Below are positions 22,322 to 31,265 of a DNA stretch of 64,000 nt, one piece after another. Within the stretch, counting starts at the first letter, position 1; every line of letters begins with the position of its first letter. A program made the translations under genes and the position numbers. Origin of the DNA: Cellulosimicrobium cellulans (GTDB taxonomy: Bacteria > Actinomycetota > Actinomycetes > Actinomycetales > Cellulomonadaceae). The notes below the pieces were generated by a model. That model worked only from the letters and a program-made list of their open reading frames with translations. It was not told the DNA's origin and did no database searches. The stretch spans positions 183,163 through 247,162 of the forward strand of contig NZ_BJNZ01000003.1 in NCBI RefSeq assembly GCF_006539945.1. Direction: 5' to 3'.

Positions 22322-23935
22322 ATGTCCACCCTGCACCGCTCCGCGGTGACCCTGACCGACCTCACCTTCGAGTGGCCCGACAGCACCGTCGCGCTCGCGC
22401 ACCTCACCGGCACGTTCGGTACCGGCCGCACGGGCCTCGTCGGCGACAACGGCGCCGGCAAGTCGACCCTGCTGCGTCTCGTCGCCGGCCTGCTCACCCC
22501 GACGTCGGGCCGCGTCACGACCAGCGGCGACGTCGCCTACCTGCCCCAGACCCTGACCCTCGGCCAGGACGCGAGCGTCGCGCGCCTCCTCGGCATCGAC
22601 GGCACGCTCGCGGCACTGCGTGCCATCGAGTCCGGGGACGTGGACGAGCGCCACTTCGACGCCGTCGGCGACGACTGGGACGTCGAGGGGCGCGCCGCGC
22701 AGGCGCTCGCCGAGATCGGTCTCGACGGCGTCGGGCTCGACCGGCGGGTCGGCGAGCTGTCCGGCGGCGAGGCGATGCTCGTCGCGATCAGCGGGCTGCG
22801 CGTGCGGCGCAGCCCGATCACGCTGCTCGACGAGCCGACGAACAACCTCGACCGGGGCACGCGCGCCCGGCTCGCGGCGCTCGTGGACGACTGGCCCGGG
22901 ACGCTCGTCGTCGTGAGCCACGACCTCGACCTGCTCGAGCACATGGACGAGACCGCGGAGCTGCACTCCGGCCGCCTGACCACGTTCGGCGGTCCGTACA
23001 GCGCCTGGCGCACCCAGCTCGAGGCGGACCAGGCCGCCGCGGCGCAGGCCGCGCGGACGGCCGAGCAGACGCTGCGGGCCGAGAAGCGCCAGCGCGTCGA
23101 GGCCGAGACCAAGCTGGCGCGCCGCGAGCGGACGGCGCGCACCGCACAGGCGAACCGCACGGGGTCGCGCATCTCCATGGGCCTGCGCGCGTCCGCGGCG
23201 CAGGTGTCGGCCGGCTCGATGCGCCAGGGCCTGGATGCCAAGGTCCAGGCCGCGCAGGACGCGCTCGACGCCGCGGCGGCCCGCGTCCGCGACGACGAGC
23301 ACGTGCACCTCGTGCTCCCCGACCCCGACGTGCCCCGCGGCCGTCGCCTCGCCGAGCTGCACGGGACGAACCGGACGGTCGTGGTCCAGGGGCCCGAGCG
23401 CGTGGCGCTCGTCGGCGCGAACGGGACCGGCAAGACGACGCTCCTGGAGAACCTGCTCGCCGGTCGCGCACCGGAGCCCGGTCGGGCCGGCGGCGCGCTC
23501 CTCACCGACCGCGTCGGCTACCTGCCTCAGCGGCTCGACGGGCTCGACGACGCCCGGAGCGCCCTCGACAACGTGCGCGACGGCGCACCGGGCGCGGCCC
23601 CGGGCACCATCCGCAACCAGCTCGCGCGGCTGCTGCTGCGCGGGTCGAGCGTGGACCGACCGGTTGCGACGCTGTCCGGCGGCGAACGGTTCCGCGTCTC
23701 GCTCGCGCGCCTCCTGCTGGCGGACCCGCCCGTCCAGCTCCTGGTGCTCGACGAGCCGACGAACAACCTCGACGTGCGCAGCGTCGACCGGCTCGTCGAG
23801 GCCCTGTCCGGGTACGCGGGCGCGCTGCTCGTCGTCAGCCACGACGACGGCTTCCTCGCCCGCCTCGGTGTGGACGTCGTGCTCGAGCTCGACGCGGACG
23901 GCGCCCTCCACGAGGTGCGTGTACCGGCGCGCTGA
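22322..23935 (+). CDS. ABC-F family ribosomal protection protein / ATPase
   Basis: A 537-residue protein with two ABC ATPase domains and no membrane segments, as in the ABC-F family. Domain 1 has Walker A GDNGAGKSTLLRL, signature ELSGGEAMLV and Walker B ITLLDEPTNNLD. Domain 2 has GANGTGKTTLLEN, TLSGGERFRVSLARLLL and LVLDEPTNNLD. The linker near residues 230-330 is Arg/Ala/Glu-rich and coiled, the part that reaches the ribosomal P site or exit tunnel. Members protect ribosomes from antibiotics or act as translation factors. ATG 22322 follows GAGGAG. The upstream leader peptide and hairpin suggest drug-inducible expression. Confidence 0.85.
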   Translation: MSTLHRSAVTLTDLTFEWPDSTVALAHLTGTFGTGRTGLVGDNGAGKSTLLRLVAGLLTPTSGRVTTSGDVAYLPQTLTLGQDASVARLLGIDGTLAALRAIESGDVDERHFDAVGDDWDVEGRAAQALAEIGLDGVGLDRRVGELSGGEAMLVAISGLRVRRSPITLLDEPTNNLDRGTRARLAALVDDWPGTLVVVSHDLDLLEHMDETAELHSGRLTTFGGPYSAWRTQLEADQAAAAQAARTAEQTLRAEKRQRVEAETKLARRERTARTAQANRTGSRISMGLRASAAQVSAGSMRQGLDAKVQAAQDALDAAAARVRDDEHVHLVLPDPDVPRGRRLAELHGTNRTVVVQGPERVALVGANGTGKTTLLENLLAGRAPEPGRAGGALLTDRVGYLPQRLDGLDDARSALDNVRDGAPGAAPGTIRNQLARLLLRGSSVDRPVATLSGGERFRVSLARLLLADPPVQLLVLDEPTNNLDVRSVDRLVEALSGYAGALLVVSHDDGFLARLGVDVVLELDADGALHEVRVPAR

Positions 23936-24049
23936 GGCCGCCGTCCGTGCGCCCCCGCTCGACGGCGCGCCCCGGGACGCCGACGATGGACCGAGGGCGC
24001 GGCACGGGCCGACGCCGCGATGCCGGGTCGCGCGACGGGAGGTGCACCC

Positions 24050-24856
24050 GTGGGCTGGTACACCGAGCACGTCGTCGACACCGGGCGCGCGCCGGCCCTG
24101 TTCGCGCTCGTCGGGTTCGTCGTGACGTTCGTCGTCGTGCGGTCGATCACGCGTAGGATCCGGTCGCGCCGGGAGTCGGAGGCGCCTCCCGCGCCCGGCA
24201 CTGCTCCGGCTCCCGCCACGGCCACGCGGCCGCGGCGTGCGCTCCTGGGGGACGTGTCCGTCGGGGGCATCCACGTGCACCACCAGGTGTGGGGCATCCT
24301 GCTCGTGCTGCTCACCGGCATGCTCGAGTTCCGGTACTCCCCCGGCCACCCCTGGTCGGAGGTGCTGGCGCTGCTGTTCGGGGCGGGGGCCGCGCTCGCG
24401 CTGGACGAGTTCGCGCTGTGGCTGTACGTGGACGACGTCTACTGGACCGAGGAGGGCCAGCGCTCGATCGACGCGATCCTCGTGGGCGGCGCGCTCGGGG
24501 GCGCGCTGCTCCTGTCCGCCTCGCCGATCGGCGTCACGTCCGACGGCGCGCAGGGCGGGTGGGTCGCGTACACGGTGACGGTGGTCGTCCACCTGGCCCT
24601 CGCGTTCGTCTGCGTGCTCAAGGGCAAGCTCGTGACGGGCCTCCTGGGGGTCGTCGTCCCGGTCGTGGCGTTCGTCGGGGCGGTCCGCCTCGCCAAGCCG
24701 TCGTCGTTCTGGGCCCGACGGCGGTACGCGCGCCGGCCGCACCGCCTCGCCCGCGCGCAGGCGCGGTTCGGTGCCCGCTACCAGGCCCGGCGGGAGCGGG
24801 TGCGCACCCTCGTGGGCGGCCGCGCCGACGGCGACCCGCCGCGTCCGGCGGCGTAG
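24050..24856 (+). CDS. Integral membrane protein, uncharacterised
   Basis: A 268-residue protein with about six hydrophobic segments: PALFALVGFVVTFVVV, VWGILLVLLTGMLEF, LALLFGAGAALALDEFAL, AILVGGALGGALLLS, VTVVVHLALAFVCVL and LLGVVVPVVAFVGAV. Conserved-looking polar groups are GIHVHHQVWG and DEFALWLYVDDVYW, with His and Asp inside or next to the membrane. The C-terminus is strongly basic. GTG 24050 has GGGAGG 6-8 nt upstream. It is similar in style to small actinobacterial membrane proteins of unknown role; no function is assigned. Confidence 0.7.
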   Translation: MGWYTEHVVDTGRAPALFALVGFVVTFVVVRSITRRIRSRRESEAPPAPGTAPAPATATRPRRALLGDVSVGGIHVHHQVWGILLVLLTGMLEFRYSPGHPWSEVLALLFGAGAALALDEFALWLYVDDVYWTEEGQRSIDAILVGGALGGALLLSASPIGVTSDGAQGGWVAYTVTVVVHLALAFVCVLKGKLVTGLLGVVVPVVAFVGAVRLAKPSSFWARRRYARRPHRLARAQARFGARYQARRERVRTLVGGRADGDPPRPAA

Positions 24857-24863
24857 CGCGGGC

Positions 24864-25403
24864 TCAGATCAGGTCGGGCGCGTCCCGCACGACGGCGCCC
24901 ATCGCCGCGGTGGCGGCGGCGTCCGCGTCGGCGTGCGGCCAGCCCGGGCTCACAGCCCGCGCGTGGTCGTTGAGCGCACGCAGCACGTCGAGCGCCCGCG
25001 CACCCACCGCGCGGGCCTGCGGCGTGAGGCCGCCCCGGATCTTGAGCTGACCGAGCACGATCGCGACCTGCGCCCGCGCCTCGGCCCCGAGCGCCGCCTC
25101 GTCGAGCTCGCCGGAGCGGAGCCCGTCGGACGCGGCCTGGCGCCCGGCCGACCAGACGTCCTCCGGCACCCCGAGGTCCCACGCCGCGAGGAGCCCGTCG
25201 ACGAACGCGGGCAGCGCGTCGTCGCGGCCGTCGGCCGCGTACCACTCCTCGAGGTCCCGCAGGGCGTCGTGCCCGGAGTCGTTGCCGAACGGCGAGAAGT
25301 CCTCGCCCTCGTCGTAGAACGGCTCGGGGGCGAGGGACACGAACACGGGGTGGCTCGTCGTGGGAGACAGGCCCTCGTCGCGGTCGTCGAGGTAGAGCGT
25401 CAT
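24864..25403 (-). CDS. Hypothetical acidic protein
   Basis: A 179-residue soluble, acidic protein, largely helical. It opens MTLYLDDRDEGLSPTTSHPV and contains EDFSPFGNDSGHDALRDLEE and a run of alanine-rich helices to the end. No domain is recognised. It has a leaderless promoter (TAGGGT 7 nt before the ATG) and strong G/C third-position bias, so it is a real gene. The size and acidity would suit an immunity-type or adaptor protein, but there is no evidence for that. Confidence 0.65.
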   Translation of the reverse strand: MTLYLDDRDEGLSPTTSHPVFVSLAPEPFYDEGEDFSPFGNDSGHDALRDLEEWYAADGRDDALPAFVDGLLAAWDLGVPEDVWSAGRQAASDGLRSGELDEAALGAEARAQVAIVLGQLKIRGGLTPQARAVGARALDVLRALNDHARAVSPGWPHADADAAATAAMGAVVRDAPDLI

Positions 25404-25410
25404 GGTGGCG

Positions 25411-25416
25411 ACCCTA
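25411..25416 (-). promoter_or_regulatory. -10 element TAGGGT of a leaderless promoter
   Basis: Read on the minus strand, TAGGGT lies 7 nt before ATG 25403 with no ribosome binding site between, indicating a leaderless transcript for the acidic hypothetical protein. Confidence 0.5.
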
Positions 25417-25452
25417 GACCCGTGCCGGACCCGTCGTCGCGCCGTCCGGACG

Positions 25453-25857
25453 TCAGTCCCGGTTCCAGCGTTCGAGCTTGGACGGGCTGAGGACGACCCA
25501 CGCCTCGGCGACCCGGCCGGACCGCACCGCGACGCTCACGACGCCCGTCACGACGCCGACCTGGCGCACCACGAGGCCGGCGACGCCGTTCACCGAGCGC
25601 GCCGCCACCTCGACGTCCGGACCGGGGCGCAGGACGCGGCACAGCGCCCGCGCCGTCTCGTCGACGCCCTCGACCACTCCCGGCGTCGCGGCGGCGCTGC
25701 CCGCCGCGTCGACCCACAGCGTCGCCGTCGGGTCCAGCAGTCCGCGCACCGCGTCCCGGTCGCCGTCAGCGGTCGCACGCAGGAGCGCCTCCACGACGCG
25801 GTCGTGCGCGGCGCGGTCTGCCTCGAGCCGTGCCGCCGCGCTGTCTCGCTGGGGCAT
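25453..25857 (-). CDS. SnoaL/NTF2-like protein encoded behind the ECF41 sigma factor
   Basis: A 134-residue cone-fold protein. Its layout parallels the C-terminal domain of the sigma factor encoded just upstream: an Ala/Asp-rich first helix ending in a short turn (ATADGDRDAVRGLLDP against AAAKAGDVALLEQLFAED), a central strand, and a closing LSPSKLERW that resembles the NPxKL motif of ECF41 proteins. The gene starts 8 nt after the sigma stop, so both are co-transcribed. It may be a duplicated, free-standing regulatory domain, or an ordinary SnoaL-like enzyme. Confidence 0.7.
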   Translation of the reverse strand: MPQRDSAAARLEADRAAHDRVVEALLRATADGDRDAVRGLLDPTATLWVDAAGSAAATPGVVEGVDETARALCRVLRPGPDVEVAARSVNGVAGLVVRQVGVVTGVVSVAVRSGRVAEAWVVLSPSKLERWNRD

Positions 25858-25864
25858 GCCGCGC

Positions 25865-26752
25865 CTACGCGGGGACGGCCGCGAGCTTCTGCGGATTCAT
25901 CATCCACAGCACGCGGTCGATGCCGTCGGTCGTGGCGCGGACCGTGAGCACGGCGAAGAGCTCCCCGTCGCGCGAGAGCTTGACGGCCGGGTACCCGTTG
26001 ACGTCGGCGGGCTCGACCTCGACGCCCGCCCAGAAGCGCTCGGCGAACGCGTGGTGGTACTTCGCGACGCGCGGACGCCCGACGACCGGGAACTTCGACG
26101 CGCGGACCACTCCCCCGCCGTCGGAGTAGGAGATGACGTCCTCGGCGAAGAGCTGCTCCAGGAGCGCGACGTCGCCCGCCTTGGCCGCGGCGACGAAGGC
26201 GGTGAGCAGACGGCGCTGGGCCTCCGGGGTGACGCGCGTGCGGCGCTCCTCGCCGAGGTGGCGGCGCGCCCGGCTCACGAGCTGGCGCACGCTGGCCTGC
26301 GAGTGCCCGATGATCTCCGCGATCTGCTCGTACGGGTAGTCGAACGCCTCGCGCAGCACGTACGCCGCGCGCTCGGTCGGGGTGAGCTTCTCCAGGAGCA
26401 TGAGCAGCGCGACCTCGAGCGCCTCGCCGCGCTCGGCGCCGAGCGTCGGGTCGGCGCTCGTGTCGACGGGTTCGGGCAGCCACGGGCCGATGTACGTCTC
26501 GCGGCGCACGCGCGCGGACTGGGCGACGTTGATCGCGAGGCGGGTCACCGTCGTGGTGAGGAACGCGTCCGGGTTGCGCACGGTGGACCGGTCGTACGTC
26601 TGCCAGCGCACCCAGGCGTCCTGGAGCACGTCGTCGGCCTCGGCCGCGCTGCCGAGGATCCGGTACGCGATCCCGAACAGCCGGCGCCGCGCCGCGCTGA
26701 ACTGCCGCTCCGCCGACTCCAGGTCCGTCCCTCGTCCGTCCACGTCCGACAT
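25865..26752 (-). CDS. sigJ: ECF41-type RNA polymerase sigma factor (SigJ-like)
   Basis: A 295-residue extracytoplasmic-function sigma factor with a fused SnoaL-like C-terminal domain. Sigma region 2 is at about residues 15-80 (RRRLFGIAYRILGSAAEADDVLQDAW) and region 4 at about 120-175 (PTERAAYVLREAFDYPYEQIAE, SQASVRQLVSRARRHLG). Residues about 185-295 form the SnoaL domain with the ECF41 hallmark motifs DGGG (YSDGGGVV) and NPxKL (MNPQKL). ECF41 sigma factors have no separate anti-sigma; the C-terminal domain modulates activity. A promoter of the ECF41 type lies 62 nt upstream of the ATG, suggesting autoregulation. Confidence 0.88.
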   Translation of the reverse strand: MSDVDGRGTDLESAERQFSAARRRLFGIAYRILGSAAEADDVLQDAWVRWQTYDRSTVRNPDAFLTTTVTRLAINVAQSARVRRETYIGPWLPEPVDTSADPTLGAERGEALEVALLMLLEKLTPTERAAYVLREAFDYPYEQIAEIIGHSQASVRQLVSRARRHLGEERRTRVTPEAQRRLLTAFVAAAKAGDVALLEQLFAEDVISYSDGGGVVRASKFPVVGRPRVAKYHHAFAERFWAGVEVEPADVNGYPAVKLSRDGELFAVLTVRATTDGIDRVLWMMNPQKLAAVPA

Positions 26753-26813
26753 CCTCGCCCGCCCTCGCCTCGCCGTGAAGCCCTGCCGGTCGGCAGGGCG
26801 CTCTCGTGCACCC

Positions 26814-26840
26814 GACCGGACAGGGTCCGGATCTGTGACA
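26814..26840 (-). promoter_or_regulatory. ECF41-type promoter of the sigma factor gene
   Basis: On the minus strand TGTCACA (26840-26834), 16 nt, then GGTC (26817-26814). ECF41 sigma factors are reported to use TGTCACA with a CGTC-like -10. The same arrangement recurs at 27004-27030 and 32074-32100. It would drive the sigJ gene with a leader of about 55 nt. Confidence 0.65.
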
Positions 26841-27003
26841 AGGGCACGACGAACGGACCGTGCGTGGGTCCGGCGGCGGGTGGGACCAGCCGCGATCTGC
26901 TTGGCGCGTACCCGCGAAGGGCCGCCTGAAACCCGGTGCTCCCGCTCTTACCTCACGACTCGACCGGACCCGTCCGACGCGCGTCGTCCCTGCTGCCCCC
27001 TCC

Positions 27004-27030
27004 GACCGAGCGGGCGTCCGGCGTGTGACA
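27004..27030 (-). promoter_or_regulatory. Second ECF41-type promoter motif in the sigJ upstream region
   Basis: On the minus strand TGTCACA (27030-27024), 16 nt, GGTC (27007-27004). It points toward sigJ, 250 nt away, so it would be a second, more distal promoter or a remnant. The surrounding GCGTGTGACACGC is palindromic. The 388-bp gap 26753-27140 otherwise shows no convincing gene. Confidence 0.5.
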
Positions 27031-27140
27031 CGCGGCCCGCCGCGCACGAGTCCTGCGTGCGTTCTTCGTGGTGCTCGGCCCCGGCAGTCCGGAGGCTGGA
27101 GGGGCAGGGGACGACCGATCGCACCGAAGGAGAGATGACC

Positions 27141-28091
27141 ATGAGCGAACCCGTCCTGGAACCGGAGGCGCAGGCGTTCGCCGACGCCGTCGCGACACCC
27201 CCGTTCGTCGACGAGCTCGGCCCCGAGCGCGCCCGCAAGGTCCTCGACGACCTGCAGGCGCAGCTCATCGAGATGGCACAGGTGGAGGAGGTCTGGGTCA
27301 CGGTCCCCGCGGGCGATGGCTCGGTCCGGGTCCGCGTCGTCAAGCCCCGTGGCACGACCGGCACGCTGCCCGTCGTGCTGTACATGCACGGCGGCGGTTG
27401 GGTGCTCGGCGACGCCGGCACGCACGACCGCCTGGTGCGCGAGCTCGCGGTGGGCGCCCGGGCCGCCGTGGCGTTCGTCGAGTACGACCGCTCCCCCGAG
27501 GCCCGCTACCCCGTCGCTCTCGAGCAGGGGTACGCGGCGGCGCGCTGGATCACGACCGAGGGCGCCGCCCTCGGTCTCGACGCGTCCCGCCTCGCCGTCG
27601 CGGGCGACTCGGTGGGCGGGAACCTGACCGCCGCGCTCACGCTGCTCGCCAAGCAGCGAGGTGACGTGACGTTCGTCCACCAGTCGCTGTACTACCCCGT
27701 GACCGACGCGGCGCAGGACACGGCCAGCTACCGCGAGTTCAAGGACGGCCCGCACCTCACGGCCCGGGCCATGGCGTGGTTCTGGGACAGCTACCTGCCC
27801 GACGTCGACCGGCGGTCCGAGATCACGGCGTCACCGCTGCGCGCCTCGCTCGACGACCTGGCCGGGCTCCCGCCCGCGTTCGTGATCGTCGACGAGAACG
27901 ACGTGCTGCGCGACGAGGGCGAGGCGTACGCGCGCCGGCTGCTCCAGGCCGGCGTCCCGACGACGAGCCTGCGCTACAACGGCACGATCCACGACTTCAT
28001 GATGCTCAACCCGTTGCGCCCGACGCGTGCCACCACGGCCGCGGTCGAGCAGGCGGTCCACGTGCTGCGCACCGCGCTCGGCACCCTCTGA
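27141..28091 (+). CDS. Alpha/beta hydrolase fold-3 (HSL-family) esterase
   Basis: A 316-residue esterase of the hormone-sensitive-lipase family. It shows the oxyanion motif YMHGGGWVLGD near residue 80, the nucleophile elbow AVAGDSVGGNLTAAL near residue 155, the acid FVIVDENDVLRDEG and the catalytic histidine GTIHDFMML. ATG 27141 is preferred because AGGAGAG lies 8 nt upstream; ATG 27135 in the same frame would overlap it. It is followed after 75 nt by a second hydrolase, probably in one operon, and is divergent from the ECF41 sigma gene. The substrate is unknown. Confidence 0.85.
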   Translation: MSEPVLEPEAQAFADAVATPPFVDELGPERARKVLDDLQAQLIEMAQVEEVWVTVPAGDGSVRVRVVKPRGTTGTLPVVLYMHGGGWVLGDAGTHDRLVRELAVGARAAVAFVEYDRSPEARYPVALEQGYAAARWITTEGAALGLDASRLAVAGDSVGGNLTAALTLLAKQRGDVTFVHQSLYYPVTDAAQDTASYREFKDGPHLTARAMAWFWDSYLPDVDRRSEITASPLRASLDDLAGLPPAFVIVDENDVLRDEGEAYARRLLQAGVPTTSLRYNGTIHDFMMLNPLRPTRATTAAVEQAVHVLRTALGTL

Positions 28092-28166
28092 CCGGTCATG
28101 ACCCGGTCCTCGCCCGCGACGTCCGGTCGCCGGGCGGCCCCTCCCGCACCGAGAGAAGGAAGAACC

Positions 28167-28886
28167 ATGTCCACCACCCAGCCCCTCGTCCTCCTGGTCC
28201 ACGGCGCGTTCGCCGGCTCCGACAGCTGGGACGGCGTCGTCGAGCGCCTCCTCGCGCAGTCGGTCGACGTCGTCGCCCTGGCCAACCCGCTGCGCTCCGT
28301 CACGGGCGACGCCGCGTACGTCCGCGACGTGGTCACGGCGGTCGACCGTCCGGTCGTCCTCGTCGGGCACTCCTACGGCGGCATCGTCGTGACCGGCGCC
28401 GCCGCGGACAACGAGGCCGTCAAGGCCCTCGTCTACGTCGGGGCGTTCGCGCCCGACGCCGGGGAGTCCGCCCTCCAGCTCTCGGGCAAGTTTCCGGGCA
28501 GCACGCTGGGCGAGACCCTGATCGGCTACCCGCTCACGAGCGGGGGCAACGAGCTGCGGATCCGCGGTGACGCGTTCCCGTCGCAGTTCGCGGCCGACGT
28601 CCCGGTCGAGCGCGCGGTCGTCATGGGCGCCGAGCAGCGTCCCGTCACCGAGCTCGCGCTGAGCGAGGGCCTGCCCGGTGCGGACGCGGCCTGGCGGCAC
28701 GTCCCGTCGTGGTTCGTCTACGGCGAGGAGGACCGGAACATCCCGGCCGAGCTCCAGCGCTTCATGGCCGAGCGCGCCGGGTCGCGCGGGACCACCGCGG
28801 TCGCCGGCGGGTCGCACGCCCTGTCGGTGTCGCGCCCCGCGGAGGTCGCGGCCACGATCATGGACGCGGTCGCCGCCGTCTCCTGA
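28167..28886 (+). CDS. Alpha/beta hydrolase (esterase-like)
   Basis: A 239-residue alpha/beta hydrolase of the short, EstC/methylesterase-like group. It has LVLLVHGAFAGSDSWDGVVE, the nucleophile VVLVGHSYGGIVVTGAA near residue 75, FVYGEEDRNIP for the acid loop and AGGSHALSVSRPAEV for the catalytic histidine. ATG 28167 follows AGAAGGA. It is encoded behind the fold-3 esterase and overlaps the convergent XRE-NB-ARC gene by 29 bp at its 3' end. The substrate is unknown. Confidence 0.82.
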   Translation: MSTTQPLVLLVHGAFAGSDSWDGVVERLLAQSVDVVALANPLRSVTGDAAYVRDVVTAVDRPVVLVGHSYGGIVVTGAAADNEAVKALVYVGAFAPDAGESALQLSGKFPGSTLGETLIGYPLTSGGNELRIRGDAFPSQFAADVPVERAVVMGAEQRPVTELALSEGLPGADAAWRHVPSWFVYGEEDRNIPAELQRFMAERAGSRGTTAVAGGSHALSVSRPAEVAATIMDAVAAVS

Positions 28887-31173
28887 CGCGCCGACCGGCG
28901 CGGCCCCCGTCGTCCCGGCGACGGGGGCCGCCGTCGTCCCCGGTCCGGACGAGGGCTCCTGCCGCGCGCGCCGCGGCGAGGCCCTCGGCGTCGCCCGATC
29001 CCTCGAAGAGCTCGACGGCCCGCGCCAGGTCGGCACGCGCGCCCGCGTGGTCGGCCTCGGCGCGTCGGGCGCGGGCGCGGTACACGTGCATGTGCGCCGC
29101 CGACGGCCGGGCACCCTGCGCCAGGAAGCCCGTGATCGCCTCGGCGGCGACGCGGCGCGTGGTCGCCCAGTCCTGCCGGTCGAGGCTGATGCGCGCGATC
29201 GCGCCGAGCGCGTGCAGCGCGGTGAACTCGGCGACCTGCCCGCGCGGGGCGGTGCGGGGGTCGCGCACGAGCGCGACGACGTCGCGCAGGTTGGCGATCG
29301 CCTCCTCCTCCCGACCCAGCCCGGCGAGCCCCTGGGAGCGCTGGAAGAGCGCCTGCGGCAGACCCTCGCGGTCGCCGGCGCGCCGGAAGAGGTCGGCGGC
29401 CTCCTCCGACGCCGCCACGCACAGCTCACGGTCGCCGGCCGCGCTCGCGCACCATCCCACGTAGTAGGCCGCCCAGGCGCGCAGACCCGGGTCGCCGTCG
29501 CGCTCGGCCGCCTCCCGCGCACTCCGGGCAGCCGCCATGCCCGCGACCACGTCGCCCTGGCAGTGCACCACCGCCCAGGCGAGATAGCCCTGGTGGGTCG
29601 CGAGCAGCGCGTCGTCACCGAGCGCCCCCGCCGCCGCGGCCGACGCCCCGTAGACCTCGTGCCAGTGGCCCCAGTAGGGCCACAGGTCGGAGAACCAGTG
29701 CAAGGCCTCCGCGACCTCGACCACGGCGGCGTGGTCCCCGCCGCGGGCGGCCCTCTGGAACGCGGCGAACCAGGCTGTCGCCTCGTCGACGAGCCAGGCC
29801 CGGGCGTCGTCGCTCGACGCCAGGCCGACGACGTCCGCGGGGTCCGCGGAGCCCTCGCCCAGGACGTCCGGCTCGAACCAGCGCCCGGCCCGCACCGTGG
29901 TGCGCAGGAGCCAGGCGTCCGCGCGCCGCCGCACGGCGGCGCGCGCCTCGGCCGGCTCGGCGTCCTCGAGCGCCCGGTGCGCGTAGAGGCGCAGCAGGTC
30001 GTGGAGCGCGTACCGGTCGTGCTCGGCCGGGCGCACGAGGCTCAGGGACACGAGCTCGTCGAGCAGCTCCTCGGTCGTCCAGACCGGCTGCTGCGCGAGC
30101 GTCGCGGCGAGGCCGGTGCCGACGTCGCGCCCGTCGGCGAGCGCGAGGCGCCGGAACAGCCGCTGCGCCGCCGGCCCGAGCTGGTCGAACGAGAGGTCGA
30201 TCGCGGCCCGCACCGAGAGGTCGCCGGCGGACAGCGCGTCGAGGCGCCGGTCGGCGACCGCGAGGCGCGCGGCGAGCGCGTCGACCGTCCACGTCGCGCG
30301 GCTCGCGAGCCGGTTCGCCGCGATGCGCAGGGCGAGCGGGACGTCGTCGCACAGGGCGGCGAGGCGCGCGAGGTCGTCCGCGGACGCCTGCTGCTGCGGC
30401 ACGAGGCGCGCGAGGAGGGCGCGCGAGTCGTCGGGGCGCAGCCGCTCGAGGTCGACGCGCACGACGTCCTCGAGCCCTTCGAGGTGCCGGCGGCTCGTGA
30501 CGAGCACCGCCGCCGGCGCCGCCGACGGCAGCGCGGCGCGCACCTGCGCCTCGTCGTGCGCGTCGTCGAGCACGACGAGGACACGCCGGCCGTCGAGGAG
30601 CGCGCGCAGCCGGGCCGGGTCGGAGCTGCCCCGCGTGCCCGTCCCGACGAGCGCCTGGACGAGCCGCGCGACGACGCTTCCGGGGCTGACCGCGTCGGGA
30701 GACGTGCCCGCGAGCTCGAGGAAGAGCTGGTCGTCGAACTCGCCCTGGAGTCGCTGCGCGGCGCGGACCGCGAGGCTCGTCTTGCCGTATCCCGGTGGTC
30801 CCGTGACCACCACGACGGGCGCGGGCGACCCCGGGGCCGCCCGCAGCGCGCGCGTCACCCGGTCGAGCTCGTGCTCGCGCCCGGTGAAGTCGGCGGCGCC
30901 GCGCGGCAGCGGCAGCCGCCACCCGGGCCCGGGGCGGGACCGGCGACGTCCCTCGCGCGCCGCGCGCAGGACGAGCGCCCGGTCCTCCTCGTCGAGGCCG
31001 AGCGCGTCGACGACCGCGAGCATCGTCCGGTGCTGGGGGCCGAGGGCGGCGCCCCGCTCGATGTCGCTGAGGGTGCGGTCGCTCACGCCCGACAGCTCCG
31101 AGAGCCGTTCGAGCGTGAGGTCGGCGGCGAGCCGGAACCGGCGCACCGTCGGGCCGAGCGCTTCCGTGTCCAT
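28858..31173 (-). CDS. XRE-HTH / NB-ARC ATPase / TPR regulator (STAND type)
   Basis: A 771-residue signal-transducing ATPase. Residues 1-75 form an XRE helix-turn-helix (TLERLSELSGVSDRTLSDIE). The NB-ARC part follows, with Walker A VVVTGPPGYGKTSLAVRAA, Walker B RVLVVLDDAHD and the downstream GLEDVVRVDLERLRPDD and CDDVPLALRIAANRLAS. Residues about 500-745 are helical TPR-like repeats. Such proteins are regulators or conflict-type sensors whose trigger is unknown. The last 30 residues are low-complexity Arg/Gly/Asp and coincide with a strong hairpin at 28900-28931, so the native C-terminus may lie earlier. Confidence 0.82.
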   Translation of the reverse strand: MDTEALGPTVRRFRLAADLTLERLSELSGVSDRTLSDIERGAALGPQHRTMLAVVDALGLDEEDRALVLRAAREGRRRSRPGPGWRLPLPRGAADFTGREHELDRVTRALRAAPGSPAPVVVVTGPPGYGKTSLAVRAAQRLQGEFDDQLFLELAGTSPDAVSPGSVVARLVQALVGTGTRGSSDPARLRALLDGRRVLVVLDDAHDEAQVRAALPSAAPAAVLVTSRRHLEGLEDVVRVDLERLRPDDSRALLARLVPQQQASADDLARLAALCDDVPLALRIAANRLASRATWTVDALAARLAVADRRLDALSAGDLSVRAAIDLSFDQLGPAAQRLFRRLALADGRDVGTGLAATLAQQPVWTTEELLDELVSLSLVRPAEHDRYALHDLLRLYAHRALEDAEPAEARAAVRRRADAWLLRTTVRAGRWFEPDVLGEGSADPADVVGLASSDDARAWLVDEATAWFAAFQRAARGGDHAAVVEVAEALHWFSDLWPYWGHWHEVYGASAAAAGALGDDALLATHQGYLAWAVVHCQGDVVAGMAAARSAREAAERDGDPGLRAWAAYYVGWCASAAGDRELCVAASEEAADLFRRAGDREGLPQALFQRSQGLAGLGREEEAIANLRDVVALVRDPRTAPRGQVAEFTALHALGAIARISLDRQDWATTRRVAAEAITGFLAQGARPSAAHMHVYRARARRAEADHAGARADLARAVELFEGSGDAEGLAAARAAGALVRTGDDGGPRRRDDGGRAGRRVRRRRRPRP
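28900..28931 (+). terminator. Hairpin downstream of the alpha/beta hydrolase gene
   Basis: GCGGCCCCCGTCG and CGACGGGGGCCGC form a perfect 13-bp stem with a 6-nt loop, starting 13 nt after the hydrolase stop. It fits a terminator for the hydrolase operon. It lies inside the last codons of the convergent XRE-NB-ARC frame. Confidence 0.6.
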
Positions 31174-31265
31174 GCGCGCCTCGCCGTCGTCTCGGGGTGA
31201 GTCCTCGGGTGGAGCGGGGATGCGCGCCCCGCGGCGTTCGACCGCCGGGCGCGCGTCCGGTCGTG

